Shown: in pieces, positions 42,361 through 53,685 of the stretch
Position numbering within the stretch: the stretch's first letter is position 1
Layout of the letters: each line of letters starts with the position of its first letter
Assembly (NCBI GenBank): GCA_031772625.1
Contig: CM062804.1
Coordinates: forward strand, 1,023,355,208 to 1,023,419,207
Reading direction: 5' to 3'
Source: Pinus tabuliformis
Taxonomy: Eukaryota; Streptophyta; Pinopsida; Pinales; Pinaceae
DNA length: 64,000 bases
Made by a program: the position numbers and the translations under genes
The notes under the pieces: model-generated
What the model was told of the DNA's origin: nothing
Seen by the model: the letters and a program-made list of their open reading frames with translations, nothing else
The model's database searches: none

Positions 42361-43545
42361 TTATGTTTGTACAACTATAAAAATTTGATATATAATATTC
42401 AATGTATTTTTTTTGTTTTTACAATGCTTTTTGTGAGGTTTATTATTGGATGTATATTTTTTTATTGTGTATAAGATTGGTTGTTGTTTGGCTTTTATTT
42501 ACATAGTTATGCATTTACAATAAATATGGATGACATGTTTGATATGTACTTTGAAATGTGTGTGGATTTTCTTTAGCATATGGCTTGATTTACTCTCTAC
42601 ATTAATTTTGTATGTTTGGATATTTACAATTCTGTGTGTATGATGATTAAAAATTGACATGCAATGTTCCTAGTATTTATAATTTTGTGTGTACTAAGAA
42701 GGTTTGATGAGATGTTTGTATTCTTGTGTATTTGCAATGCTTTTGATGTTTGAATGTTTATGTATTTCTAATGCTTGTTATGTTGGTGTAGTTATTGTGT
42801 GTTTGTATTGATTATGTAGTTACAATATTATTTGTAATGATTAAAACTTGAATTGTGCTCTTGATTGTGTGTTTGTAATCTTCATTGTTCTTATTTTTCG
42901 TTGTGGGTTTGTACTTTTGATTCTATGTTTGTTTATACTCTTGATTGTATACATTTTTTATTATGTGTTTGTATTCTTGATTGTATGCATTTTTTTATTT
43001 TGTATTTGTACCCTTGATCAATTTTGTTTTAGTGTATTTACAATCTTGTGTGTAACAAAATATGAAAGAATGTTTATATGCTCGTGTATTTACAATATTT
43101 TTGAAAGTAATGATGAAAATCTAAAATGATATTTGAGTACTCGTGTATTTGATATGAGAATTTGTGCGAGAATGAGGGAAATTTGATATGACATCTTTTT
43201 GTATTTGATATGGCATCTTTTTGTATTTGCAATAATATTTTTGTAATGATCAAAATTTGATGTATATTTTCCATCTAAATTTATTCCACAATAAATTAAA
43301 TGGGGGTATAGGGAGTCTTGAGTAAACTAGTAATATTATATAAGCTATAATTTGTTGTATAGGGAAATCACATAGGAAGTGGGGTTAGGGGAATGATAGA
43401 GTGAAATAATAGTATAACCATAAATTAGGGGTGAGGGAGAGGGGTCAAATAAACTTCCACCTTCACATGGTTGGCCTAATTAGTAAACAATTTATATCAC
43501 AAAATTCTGGAAGCCAAGTGAAGTTCTTTTTAAATCTAAAGAAAG
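42361..43545 (+). repeat. TG-rich repeat and flank, right copy
   Basis: Second copy of 40380-41510, with the marker ACATAGTTATGCATTTACAA at about 42500. Open frames here (for example 42848-43129) are low-complexity Val/Ile/Phe-rich and not conserved in the left copy. Confidence 0.7.
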
Positions 43546-44000
43546 TATTATTTTATAAATAATTTCAATTTATTCTTTATTCTATAAATAATAAATATTT
43601 ATTTTTTTAATACTATTATTATTTATTTAATCAATATTAAAAATAATATTTCATATATTATTATTATTATTTAATAGATTATAAAAAAATTATTTCATAA
43701 TTTAGAAAATAATAATAATAATAATGTATCTTACATTAGAATTTAGAATTTTAAGTATATTATTTATTATGTATATTCAGTATTTTTATTTCATTAATGA
43801 TACTTTTGATATTTAATTTAGATTTACTTTTTCAATATAAATGTTTTATTTTATTAATATATTATATGAATATTTGATATATTAAAATTTAAATTAATTA
43901 ACTTTAATGTTAATAATATATAAAAATATTTTTCATGTAATTTTTTATTAATTAAATAATTTTTTAGTATTAGTAAATAATAATAATCAATTAATTTATA
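43546..44000. repeat. AT-rich segment, repeated at 44560-44940
   Basis: Shares AATGTATCTTACAT, TATTATTTATTRTGTATATT and GAATATTTGATATAT with the segment at 44560-44940. The MITE-like element and a microsatellite lie between the two. Confidence 0.6.
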
Positions 44001-44267
44001 GAAATTTTCGGAAAAAATCACATAGAGAGTATTTGGTCAACCCGTTTCAAACGGCCAGTGTGGTTCATCTTCAGGACAAGATGAAGAGACATATCTCAGA
44101 GGAGGGTTAAATAAGAACCAAAGCAAGATCTGTCTTCATCTTAAAAACCTGCAAGCATGCCCATTCAAAAGATTGAACCTTGATAGTAACGACCCTTCCG
44201 TGCAGGGTAGTGATATTCAAAACGCGTGGACCAAATACTCTCTGTGTGATTTTTTCTTAAAATTCTC
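44001..44267. mobile_element. MITE-like foldback element
   Basis: 267 bp with ~39-base terminal inverted repeats. Inner core AAAAAATCACAYAGAGAGTA followed by TTTGGTC has one mismatch; the outermost ~12 bases match less well. Subterminal AAGATGAAGAGACATATCT pairs with AGATCTGTCTTCATCTT. It has no coding capacity and lies in AT-rich DNA. The GC content is much higher than the surroundings. I could not fix a target duplication, so the superfamily is open. Confidence 0.75.
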
Positions 44268-44492
44268 ATGCATTAATAAGTTATGGATCATAGAAACTTG
44301 AATTCGAATAATTAATTAATTAATTATTAAGAAAATTATAAAGTGTTATTATAAATATTTTATTATTATTATTAAATAAAATTATAAATTAATATTATAA
44401 AAACTTATTTAATTATTATCATTATAACTATTTATTTAAATATTTTTAAAAACTATTTAATATATGCATCGAAATATATATATATATATATA

Positions 44493-44557
<65 letters not shown>

Positions 44558-44940
44558 TTTATTTTGTTTTTAAAAAAATCAAAAAATCTTTAATCATTTT
44601 TTAAAAATCTAGTAATTTCAATTTAATATTTTTTATAAATAATAAATTTATAAATATTTATTTATTTAATATTATTATTAATTATTTAATAAAAATAATA
44701 TTTCATATCTTATTATTATTATCTAATAAATTATAGATTTTTTATTTCATAATTTAGAAAAGAATAATAATGTATCTTACATGAGGGTTTAGAATTTAAA
44801 GTGTATTATTTATTGTGTATATTCATTATTTTTATTTTAATGATGATACCTTTTGAAATTTAATTTAAATCTAATTTTTTTTATATAAATTTCTATATTT
44901 TATCAATATATTATATGAATATTTGATATATGAAAATTTA
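44268..44940. repeat. AT-rich sequence with long (TA)n
   Basis: A near-perfect TA run covers about 44475-44555 with one CT interruption. The right part (44560-44940) is the second copy of the AT-rich segment at 43546. Confidence 0.75.
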
Positions 44941-46206
44941 ACTGACTTGGACCGTAATAAGGAGATGATATGTACATAAACTTCATCTTATACATGTTAA
45001 TGAAGTTTTCAACTTGTCTAACATTTGTCTAAATTGCAGATTTGATTTTGAGCCATCTATGTTCTTCTTGCTTTGTAATTTCTAGCTATATATTTATTTT
45101 AATTTAACAAAACATAAAGACAACTAAGTTAAGTGATTTATGATCCTAGTTGAAGGAGAACAAACGTTGTCTTACTCCAACATTTACTGCAACAAGTAAG
45201 ATATCCAAATCTGGTTTAGTCATAATGAGATTTCCCTAGAAGGCTGAAACTTATAAAGAACATTTTGGTATCTTTCTTTTGGATTGCCTAGAAGGTTAGG
45301 GTGTTAAGAATTGAAATATTGTCCATTGTCTCCACTTTTTCTTTTGTATAGCATAAAAACCCTAAGAATAAATGTTTACATATTTAGGATCCAAGAATTC
45401 TTTGGTTAAGTGTTGAAACTTCTGTTTTGCATTAATGTCATTTTTGCTTCCAAAATTTCAATATGGTGTTAGAACGTTTGTGGCTAAGACCACTATAGGT
45501 GTAACCAAGGGCTTCTATTTCAACTAAAGACACTTGATAAAGGTGCTTGACCTTGCTTGAGGTTGTTGGACATGAAAGTGAAACCAGTGTTCCATGGGGA
45601 TGCATCCCTCAGGGTTAGGTGCACACATCCATCGCACGTGGGACAAGGGGACCTCTAGGGAAATGTTTCCCTTCATCCCCCTTTTTGGGAGATGAAAGGG
45701 GACATAGCGACAGACATTTCCCTAGTGTGGGGGATGCAACATCCCAAAAAGGATGCTTCTAGGAGTCCCCCATTAATTTTGTCTGATAACAATAATTTAT
45801 GAGTGGAGAAGCTTAATATTAAATCCTAAGGCCCTACTAATGCTTTGTAATTAATGGTAATGTTAAATTATTAAAGTAAAAGTGATATTCTCCTTTATCT
45901 TTTATTTTCATCCTTTTTCTTACATTTTTAACATTACAATGAAATGACTTGGGGTTTTTGAGAGTGGTTTCAACCTCATTGGAGTTCATCTGGAGAAAAT
46001 AGTATTTCATATCCCATTCAAAATTTAGCAAACTTAACAGTTTTTAAGATTTCAATGTTGGCAGGATTGCAATGTTTCTACTGGATTCTATCAAGTATGA
46101 GGTTCTGGAACTAACATTTAATCAGGAGCACCAAGCCCAACCCTTTTGATGGGGGCATTTCCCCTTTTATCACTCTAAGATTTTCCTAGTCTGTAGAGAA
46201 AAACCC
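44941..46206. other. Unassigned intergenic sequence with a foldback
   Basis: No gene. From 45597 to 45738 there is nested inverted symmetry: a perfect palindrome GGGATGCATCCC (45597-45608), CTAGGGAAATGT (45655-45666) against ACATTTCCCTAG (45714-45725), and TGCATCCC against GGGATGCA (45731-45738). It may be a decayed foldback transposon. Confidence 0.5.
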
Positions 46207-46276
46207 TAAGGTAACTCTTTCAAACCAATCTTTAGGGCCAAAGGCTAGCCCTTTCAAGTCGGAGAGGGCTCTCTCG
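46207..46276 (-). other. U5-like hairpin module on minus strand
   Basis: The minus strand reads CGAGAGAGCCCTCTCC (46276-46261), then GGGCTAGCC and ATTGGTTTGAAAG, the same ordered blocks as in the U5 of family S and SS-LARD. Probably the end of a third, decayed LTR in minus orientation; boundaries not found. Confidence 0.45.
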
Positions 46277-46996
46277 TTTACAATTCAACTACCTAGTGTC
46301 ACTTCAACAGTTGGCTGTGTCTTTAGTACAGTGGCTAGATCATGAGTTCAGTAGGGTTTGAAAATGATGGCAAGGAAGAGAGAAAGTCTATCCTTGGGCA
46401 TGGAGTCATAGCAAATTCAAGTCAATAAGCGGTTACTAGGATGTTGGATGTAGTGATAGAGGCTAAGAGCGGGACAGTTGATGTATCCTTAGACAATCTT
46501 GCCATTGCGAGTGGTAGGAGAAAATAACAAAAAATTGTTTAAAACAGAGCATTTGATAGAAGAATTTTGTTCAGTTTAGATAAGGAAAGTGATACTTAAA
46601 TGGTAAAAATAGAGCATGAAAATGAAGCATGAATTCCACTTTAATACCTTCATTCAATCATAAGGAAGATAAACATTTAATGAAAATAACATAGGTAAAC
46701 ACATTCACCAACAAACAGACCAGGACATATAAACACATGAATTCTCAACTTTGAAACACTATGTTCTTCTTATGACTAGTCAACTAGGATTAACCAACAA
46801 TAACAGAGCACATACACTGATTACAATTTTTCTCAAATTTTGAACCATTGGTTTTTAGTCATTATCAACTTTATAGAGTACTTGCAAAACCATAAGCATG
46901 TTTTTAGAAATGCCTTAATTACAAAAATCTAAAAATAGCTAAGTATATCTCTAATTTGAGTATGCTAGGTGCCCGCAACAAAATATCAACTTCACT
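46277..46996. other. Unassigned, possible LTR of the adjacent gypsy element
   Basis: Lies between the U5-like module and the 3' end of a minus-strand ORF, which is followed by a purine-rich AGGAAAAGGAGATAGAG. That order (ORF, purine tract, then a U5-like module) would fit a 3' LTR, but TG/CA ends could not be defined. Confidence 0.3.
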
Positions 46997-47431
46997 CTAT
47001 CTCCTTTTCCTAGTCTTCTTGGCTTTAGCAGTATGCTCTTTGCTTTGATTTTTAGGCTTCCTAGAACTAGCAATTTTATCTTTGTTTATGACCATATATC
47101 TATGAGGTGTGTTATCTACCTCAATTACTTGTTGTGTCAGGCTAGGGTTTTGCTTGAGCTTGAATTCCAACCTCAATTTATTTAGTGGTATAGTGTGCAA
47201 CCTTCTTTCCCCATAGATCTCAGCTAGTGTAGACTCCTCAACAACCTCTATTTTCTCTGTCTCAGGATCAACAGCTTCAGCCTCTATTTCCTCTATTGGT
47301 TCAAAAACTTTTGTATGTTCAGGAGATGACATAAGAGGAGGAGACATGGCTTTCCTTTCTAGAATTCTCTTAATTCTTCTCGTGTAGACCTTTCTCATTT
47401 CAAGAAAGAGAGGAGGAGGTTTGGTCATCAT
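46997..47431 (-). CDS. Unidentified 144-aa basic/acidic ORF next to gag
   Basis: Intact minus-strand frame starting 15 bases after gag homology is lost. Middle part acidic (EEIEAEAVDPETEKIEVVEE), then LHTIPLNKLRLEFKLKQNP, and a Lys/Arg-rich C-terminus ending KAKKTRKRR. It occupies the position where protease and pol should be in this gypsy family. No retroviral motif. It could be an accessory ORF of a non-autonomous derivative or a piece of another sequence joined by deletion. Confidence 0.4.
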   Translation of the reverse strand: MMTKPPPLFLEMRKVYTRRIKRILERKAMSPPLMSSPEHTKVFEPIEEIEAEAVDPETEKIEVVEESTLAEIYGERRLHTIPLNKLRLEFKLKQNPSLTQQVIEVDNTPHRYMVINKDKIASSRKPKNQSKEHTAKAKKTRKRR

Positions 47432-47445
47432 GCTTTTCCTCTGAA

Positions 47446-48573
47446 TTATAGTCTAGACAGATGAGGTCCCTCCATGTTGTACACAGGTTGTTGTGGTATT
47501 TTATTATTAGGATTCGGAAGTGGTTGAGTGGGTAGTTGATTTGGTTTTTGTTGAAATGGTGAGGAGATTTGTGGGTTTTGATTATGAACTAGAATTTGTG
47601 GTAATTGGTTACCTTGGGGAATTTGATTAGATGGTGGTATAAATTGTGGTGGAGGATAGGATGGCAAGTATTGTTGATATTGAGCATAGGCTCCATAAGG
47701 ATTTTTCCATCATTGATTCCATGATTGTGACTGTGGCTGAGCCCAAGGCTGCCAGGCTGGATTCCAATTATTTTGTGAAGACTGAGCAAATTTTTGTGGT
47801 CTGAACCCTTGTGGTTGATTTGTTTGGGGTTTTTTCCATGGTCTCTTGGCTATAAAGTAAAGAGGATCTACTTGTTATGGAACCCCCTCATCGTTAAATA
47901 CAACCTTGAGACCTGGTAAAGAAGGACATTCCTTCGTATCATGATCATATACAAATATGACACAAGTTTCTATGGCTTTTGAATCTAAGGGACACTCTCT
48001 TAGAACATGTTTCTTTAGACATTTGGGACAGAAGATAGATAACGTAGCATTTTCAAAATTTTACTTGTTTTTTATTTTAAGGGTGTTCATCTGCTCACTT
48101 ACACTCCGTAAAATATCTTTCTTAAAGGTATCAAGAAAGTTTCCTAATTCTGCCTTGCTGACTGTCCCAGTTGCAGATTTATTAATTCTTGACAAATGGT
48201 AGTCAGGGAATATCTCCCTTCCCAGTTAGGTTAAGGAGATCGATCCACTCATATTTAATAGCTCTGAGTAAAAGGGATTTTAAGGTTTCCTCATCCAAAT
48301 TATCCATTTTTGCTCTTTTAACATTGTAGGCAAACCTTTCTACTAAATCTTCAATATTTTCATCTTCTTTTTGTTTTATTTTGAAGACTTTGTCTTTAAG
48401 GTTATTAATCTCTGTATTTTCCTAAGAAATCCTGTTTCATTTGCCCCCATGTTGTTATAGAATGAACTCCTAGACTCACAAACCATTTTAATGCTGAGCC
48501 TTTTAATGTAGCAGGGAAAAATTTTAATTTTTGAGCATCATGTAGATAGTCATATGATCTGCATAATACTTCA
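47446..48573 (-). pseudogene. gag: Gypsy-1 family gag, middle and C-terminal part
   Basis: Continues the gag interrupted by the solo LTR: FEVLCRSYDYLHDAQKLKFF, then LKGSALKWFVSLG and WGQMKQDFLGKYRD (capsid domain), a damaged stretch with stops, two zinc-knuckle-like motifs (CPKCLKKHVLREC and, 30 residues on, HDTKECP), and a Pro/Gln/Asn-rich C-terminal tract ending YNMEG. After YNMEG it diverges from the copy at 5617-6085, which goes on to protease. Several stops and frame changes. Confidence 0.8.
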
Positions 48574-48578
48574 AATTC

Positions 48579-51345
48579 TATTAGAGTCGGTCTGTTCAGC
48601 CCTCCGTAAGAGATCAAAACCTCTTTGTTGCATTTCATATTAGGAGTCCCGCCCAGTCATCTGCATTCCATTAGGCGCCTAGATTATCTAACGAGAGTGG
48701 TTTTCCTCATGTCCCTCATATCATTTACCTGCTGGTTCATGTCTGTTCATTAAAAAGGCACATACAGTCTTATTTTCATTAAAATTTGCAAAATATTGTC
48801 TTTAGGGTTTCATGGTCAATTAGGTCAAGTTTCCTTTAGGGTTTCATCAATAAATGTGTCAAAGTGTCCAATAATCACCAGCAGGCATGAGGAGGTTTCC
48901 TTATCAAATAATTTCATCACCAAGTGTTCGACATTGCGTTTTAACACAGAATATTTGGCATTTATTGTACTAAAATCATGTAAATTTTGTTTTTCTCATT
49001 GTAAATTTCTTCATCTTCACCCTGGTTATTTCCTTAGCCTAAGAAGCTCCAACACCTGCAAAACACAAGCAAAGTTCAGCTCATCTAGTTCATCAACAAA
49101 GCCAAAAGGGGAAAAAGTCCAAAAAACAGAGTTTGAAATCAAATCATTTTGAAAACATTATAAAAGTGGATTTTGGAAAAGTTAATTTGAAAAGATCATG
49201 TATAAAACATGTCTCCAAATGTGTAAAGCTCATTTGCACTCCAAGAGCAAAGAGAAAGCAAAACAAAATCATTTTGGGGTGAGAAAGGTGAAATCACAGA
49301 AAATTGATCAAAAAACTGGTGTGCGGCGCATACACTGGGCACAGCGCATTAGGCCTCAGAACCTAGTGTAAAATAACACGGGCGTGGCGCATTGGTGAGG
49401 CGCGGTGCATTGGGTTGAGTGCACGGCGCATACAGCCAGGAAGCTTGAAATTTACCAAATCTGCTCCAAAATCGCTCAAATCGCCCAAAACTGCACGGAT
49501 TTGTCAGGTAGAACCTCCATTATTATTCTCTATCCAAGTTGGGTGCCTACTTCATGATGCTTGTTTCATGGTGATTGCTTAAAGAAGTTGAACCCTATCA
49601 TTTTAAGTTCCTCCAACAAAAATTGTTGCCTAGGGTTTTGATGACTATTTTGCCACCAAGTTTACTCCCTTATCCTTTTTTCATTGATTCCCTTATTCCT
49701 TAAGTTCCACTACCCCCTTAAAACACTAATCCCTTATCCTAAGTCCCCTTTCTCAAAATCCCAAATGCACAAAACCATAGTCTCATACTTAAAATTCCCA
49801 AACCCTAATGGCTATCCCGAGAGCTTCACGTCATCATTCGACAGAACGTACCATCATTCAGAGGGTTGTTATCATCATGCCAAGTTCCACACATTGAGGT
49901 AGGTTTTACTCAAATGATGTTTCTAAGCAAGAAAAGATGAATTTGGGAAAACTGAGAGAGTTTTTTGTCCAAAACAGGCCAAGGAAGAAAAAACTCCATC
50001 ACTTTTTACACAGGTGTCATGGTTTAGGAGAAATGTCAAAAATACAGTTTCCTTGGGAGAATTGGTGCACCTCTGAAGTGACCTTGGGAAAATCAAGTTT
50101 TCTCCTAGCTTGGTTGTGCAAATGACTTGCTTGAGGAGTCAAAGGATAACTGGACACAAAGGTATTTCCAATGAGCTATCATGAGCTCAATTTGGGATTG
50201 AGGAAGGCATTCAAAAGTTGACTACAACAGCACTCTACCTTTAGGCAGCCTCATTTGGCACATTTTTACCAGTCTTGGGAGATTTGATTTTTTATAGAGA
50301 AAATGAACTCCAAATTGAAAAATTCTAGTTGGGTTGGAAATTAGACTCAAATACCTTTCCAACAAGCTATCTTGCACCCAATTCAGACACCAGGAAGGTC
50401 CTCAAAACTGGTCTGCAAAAAGGTGCTATGCACAAAAATTTTTAAAACAGGGTTTTCCTCCCTATGCGTCGCGCCACGTGGTGCTCGCTTTTGCTAGGGA
50501 GCTCCAAATCCAAAAAACTTTGCATTTTTTGATTTTCCATAATAAATTATGGTTGTTGGTGCATGGCCAAGAAATTTGGGCAAGTTTTGAGTCCTCAGGG
50601 GGTCAAAAACACTCAAAAAATGACCTCACTGCCCCTATTTTGACACACAGGAAGCAGTCTTGGGAGATTGAAGTTTTGGAGGGGCAAATGACATCCAAAT
50701 CCAGAAATTTCACTTGGTTGGAAAGTAGACAGGCAGGGCTTTCCAATGAGCTATCCTGGGCGCGATGCATAGAGAATTTGGGTGCGGCGCATAGAGAAAT
50801 TTTGCCTCATTTTCACTCTTCAACTAACAAATTCACCCAGTTTTGACTAGTTTCACATTTTCATGTAACTCTTGATCTATTTGGATGTAATTTCATGACC
50901 ATGATGTAATTTTGGCACATTTGTAATTGTTCTAGAAGATTCATTCACCAAAAGGTGAAATGTGAGTGAATGAATTAGTTTCCTAACATATAGAGGCAAG
51001 TTGTTTGACTACCTCGATTTCAGTGCCTTGTTTAGAATTGGTTGAAACAACTCCTAGAATGATGAGCTCGACCCTTAGAGGCATGGGAGTGGGTTAGGAT
51101 GGTCTATATTATGTAATTTTCCAATAAAAACCCCCAAAACAATCAAATCAAATCCTTGCACTTCATACCTAGCCTAAGATTAGTTGTTAAATTAGTCATC
51201 TCCAGCCCCATTAATTATCTTTTGCTGAGATTGACTTGGAGAGAGCCCTCTCCTATCCTCGTAGGGCTAGATATGAGGCTGAGCGTGGTTTGATGTGGAC
51301 CTAGAACCTTGCCTTTTCAGCCTGAGGCAAATCTAGGCTCTAACA
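48579..51345 (+). mobile_element. Complete solo LTR, family S
   Basis: 2,767 bp from TATTAGAG (first TG mutated to TA) to CTCTAACA, flanked by AATTC on both sides (48574-48578 and 51346-51350). The gag reading on both sides joins at AATTC, proving insertion without loss of gag sequence. It holds a cluster of GGCGCAT motifs (49325-49431), the three modules described at 745-1400, an open frame 50334-50846 that is shorter than its copy-1 counterpart because of a deletion at ~50760, and the U5 hairpin at 51238. No internal retroelement region, so it formed by LTR-LTR recombination. Confidence 0.92.
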
Positions 51346-51350
51346 AATTC

Positions 51351-51715
51351 GAAGAGAATGTCTCTGGGTCTTCGTTTCTTTTTCCATGGAAATTAGGAAG
51401 AATTGAGGGTGATATATTTTTCATTGTGAGGTTTGTGTCTTGATCAAGAATAGGAAATCCAGAAGGATCTTGGTTTCCTCTACCTCTACCCCCTCCTCTT
51501 TTCCTATCTCCACCTCTACCTCTACCCCCACCTCCTCCAATCCTATTTTCCTCGCCATGGAAATTGTGTACCTCTCCTTCCCCTTCTTCAACCATGATAG
51601 ATTCTTCGGAACTAATATAATTTTCTTCTAATATTTCTGATTCCTCTATCAATGGTTGTTCAAAATAAGTTTCATGTTCCTCTTCTTCACTAGGAACTTC
51701 TAATTTTTCTCCCAA
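51351..51715 (-). pseudogene. gag: Gypsy-1 gag N-terminal fragment (copy 2)
   Basis: Counterpart of 1989-2353 with a few amino-acid changes and the same frameshift after the PETF motif. The rest of the same gag follows on the other side of the solo LTR at 48573. Confidence 0.8.
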
Positions 51716-52032
51716 AATTTGTTCAACAGTGGAGGATAGAAAAATTACTCCTGTAGTTGGGGATATAACATTTTATTCAATTACAACTTCAATAGATGAA
51801 GTGGGTGAAGTTCTAGATTGGATTTCTAATATTGAGATTTCAGGAAGTCTTTGTCGACCTCTAAATGGAATTCAAGTTTGAGTAGGTGGTGTGGATTCTC
51901 AAAATCATGGTGAAGTGAGTGGATTTGTGGGATTAAACTTCTTCCTCGCCCTACAAATCTACCTCTAGAGTCTCTATCCCTACGCATATCATGTTTTGAA
52001 TTAACGATTTTTTCTTAACTTCTATTTGTACT

Positions 52033-52052
52033 TCCCCAACAATGACGCCAAA
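52033..52052 (-). other. Gypsy-1 primer-binding site (copy 2)
   Basis: Same TGGCGTCATTGTTGGGGA on the minus strand as at 2671-2690. Confidence 0.85.
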
Positions 52053-52053
52053 A

Positions 52054-53413
52054 TGTTTGGCCAATTTAATGTTTTTAAATTGTCAATCATAAATTATCAA
52101 CCAGGGCAGGTATACTGATGAAGTACAGGTGCACTATATGTGCTAGAATTTATTTCTTATGTCATTATGCTCTTGGTAAGATCTAAACTTAATATTAGTA
52201 TGGAGATGGTGTCGTTAATTATATTAGTGTCTTAATCCCTAAAGTTATCAGCTAATTTCCTAGGAGTTATTCTCTATTGAATCAGTTTATGGATGATATG
52301 AGAGTGATTGTAGACTTTGCCTGTATTAGACTATTTTGGATTTTTGTCTTGAATTTTTATGCTGCAGCCAAATCTAATTTACTAAGTAAAAGAGAAATCT
52401 ATTCTATCAAACTGTAAAGGAATACTGACTGAATTCAATTGCTAAGGAGAAGACTCTCACTCTTTTACTTATTCAATTTCATCCAAACAAGACATTCTGA
52501 ACAACAGCTACGCTATGAAGTAAAAACAATTGGACTACACTAGATAGAAAGCAAATGAAATAGCCACATTGTACCAGATAAAAGGAAAATCAAATAGCAG
52601 AGTTAAACTAGGTATAAATCAAAGGAAATTGCTTATGCATATAACAATTTACTGGCGAACTCATCATACTACATTTCTTCACACAAAACAGAGTATTCAA
52701 GTAATGAAAGAAATCTAATTGCAATCAGTTAAAGACCTGTTACTGGTCGTAAGGGACCTCCATGAATTAGTTGACAATCTCCAATCAACACAGCAAATTG
52801 CAAACATGAAACCAAGTCTATTACTTGCAAATGAAACTTAACAAGTTGTTCTAAAAAATTACATGAATTGACGCACACCCAAAACACATTGCGGCCATAG
52901 TTTTTATAATAAGTCTTTGACATAATAGTATGAGCATTTCAAACCTAAATATCTTTATTTCGATCAAACTATATCACTAAACAATCTATTTTCTATTCAG
53001 AAAATAAATCGATAAGATTTCGTGAAAACTCGGATTCTATCTAGAGATAATCTTGTGGTTGACTTTGGATTTGACCGTGTTATCCTACAACCTTCTTGAT
53101 GAATTGGTTCAAGGAAGTAGGAAGGAATCCATGAGGGAACCATTCCTTATCCATCCGTGTCTTTCTTCGCCGAGTTGGAGATTTTGAACCTTGCGAACAA
53201 TGGAGGCAGGTGCAAAAATCTGGATTAGCTACATAAACAAACCAATTTCGTAGCCAAATGCATTCATTAACAAAACAATAGGGTATATAGAAAAACATGA
53301 AGAATGAGACATGTAATTGCTTACCCGTAACAAAAACATGTACCTATCGCATTATGTAGGTGATAAATATATGAAAAAGGGATGTTAAGGTAAGACAATC
53401 TTTGGACTCTACA
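52054..53413 (-). mobile_element. Gypsy-1 LTR (copy 2)
   Basis: 1,360 bp, same ends as 2692-4051. It again has gag and a primer-binding site on one side and a polypurine tract with RT on the other. Confidence 0.8.
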
Positions 53414-53427
53414 TTCCCCCATGCTGG

Positions 53428-53679
53428 AACTTCCACACAATCATGAATAAGATCAGAGAAAATTCCAAGAACTACTCTTTGGAATATTGCTGGAGCATTG
53501 CATAATCCAAAGGGAAGTACTCGATAACCATAAATTCCCCATGGAAAAGTGAATGTGGTTTTATTTTGATCTTCAGGGGCTACCTGAATTTGGTTATATC
53601 CACTGAACCTTTCCAAGAAGGAAAAATACTTTTTTCCTGCTAATGTGTCTAAAACCTGATCTATAAAAGGCAGTGGAAG
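53428..53679 (-). pseudogene. pol: Gypsy-1 RT remnant (copy 2, shortened)
   Basis: Keeps the LPFGLCNAPAIFQR and FSGYNQI part of RT up to a LDTLAGKKYF-like segment, then stops at the deletion junction at ~53679. Sequence equivalent to 4318-6400 is missing. Confidence 0.8.
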
Positions 53680-53685
53680 ATTCCA
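53671..53685. other. Deletion junction of copy 2
   Basis: CAGTGGAAGATTCCACT joins sequence equivalent to 4317 with sequence equivalent to 6401. The two parent sites in copy 1 read GTGGAAAG and GTGAAAGA, so the break used a few bases of microhomology. Confidence 0.8.

Noticed and set aside
39321..43129. Several Cys/Val/Ile-rich short ORFs
   Set aside because: They are translations of the TG-rich tandem repeat and change frame from unit to unit.
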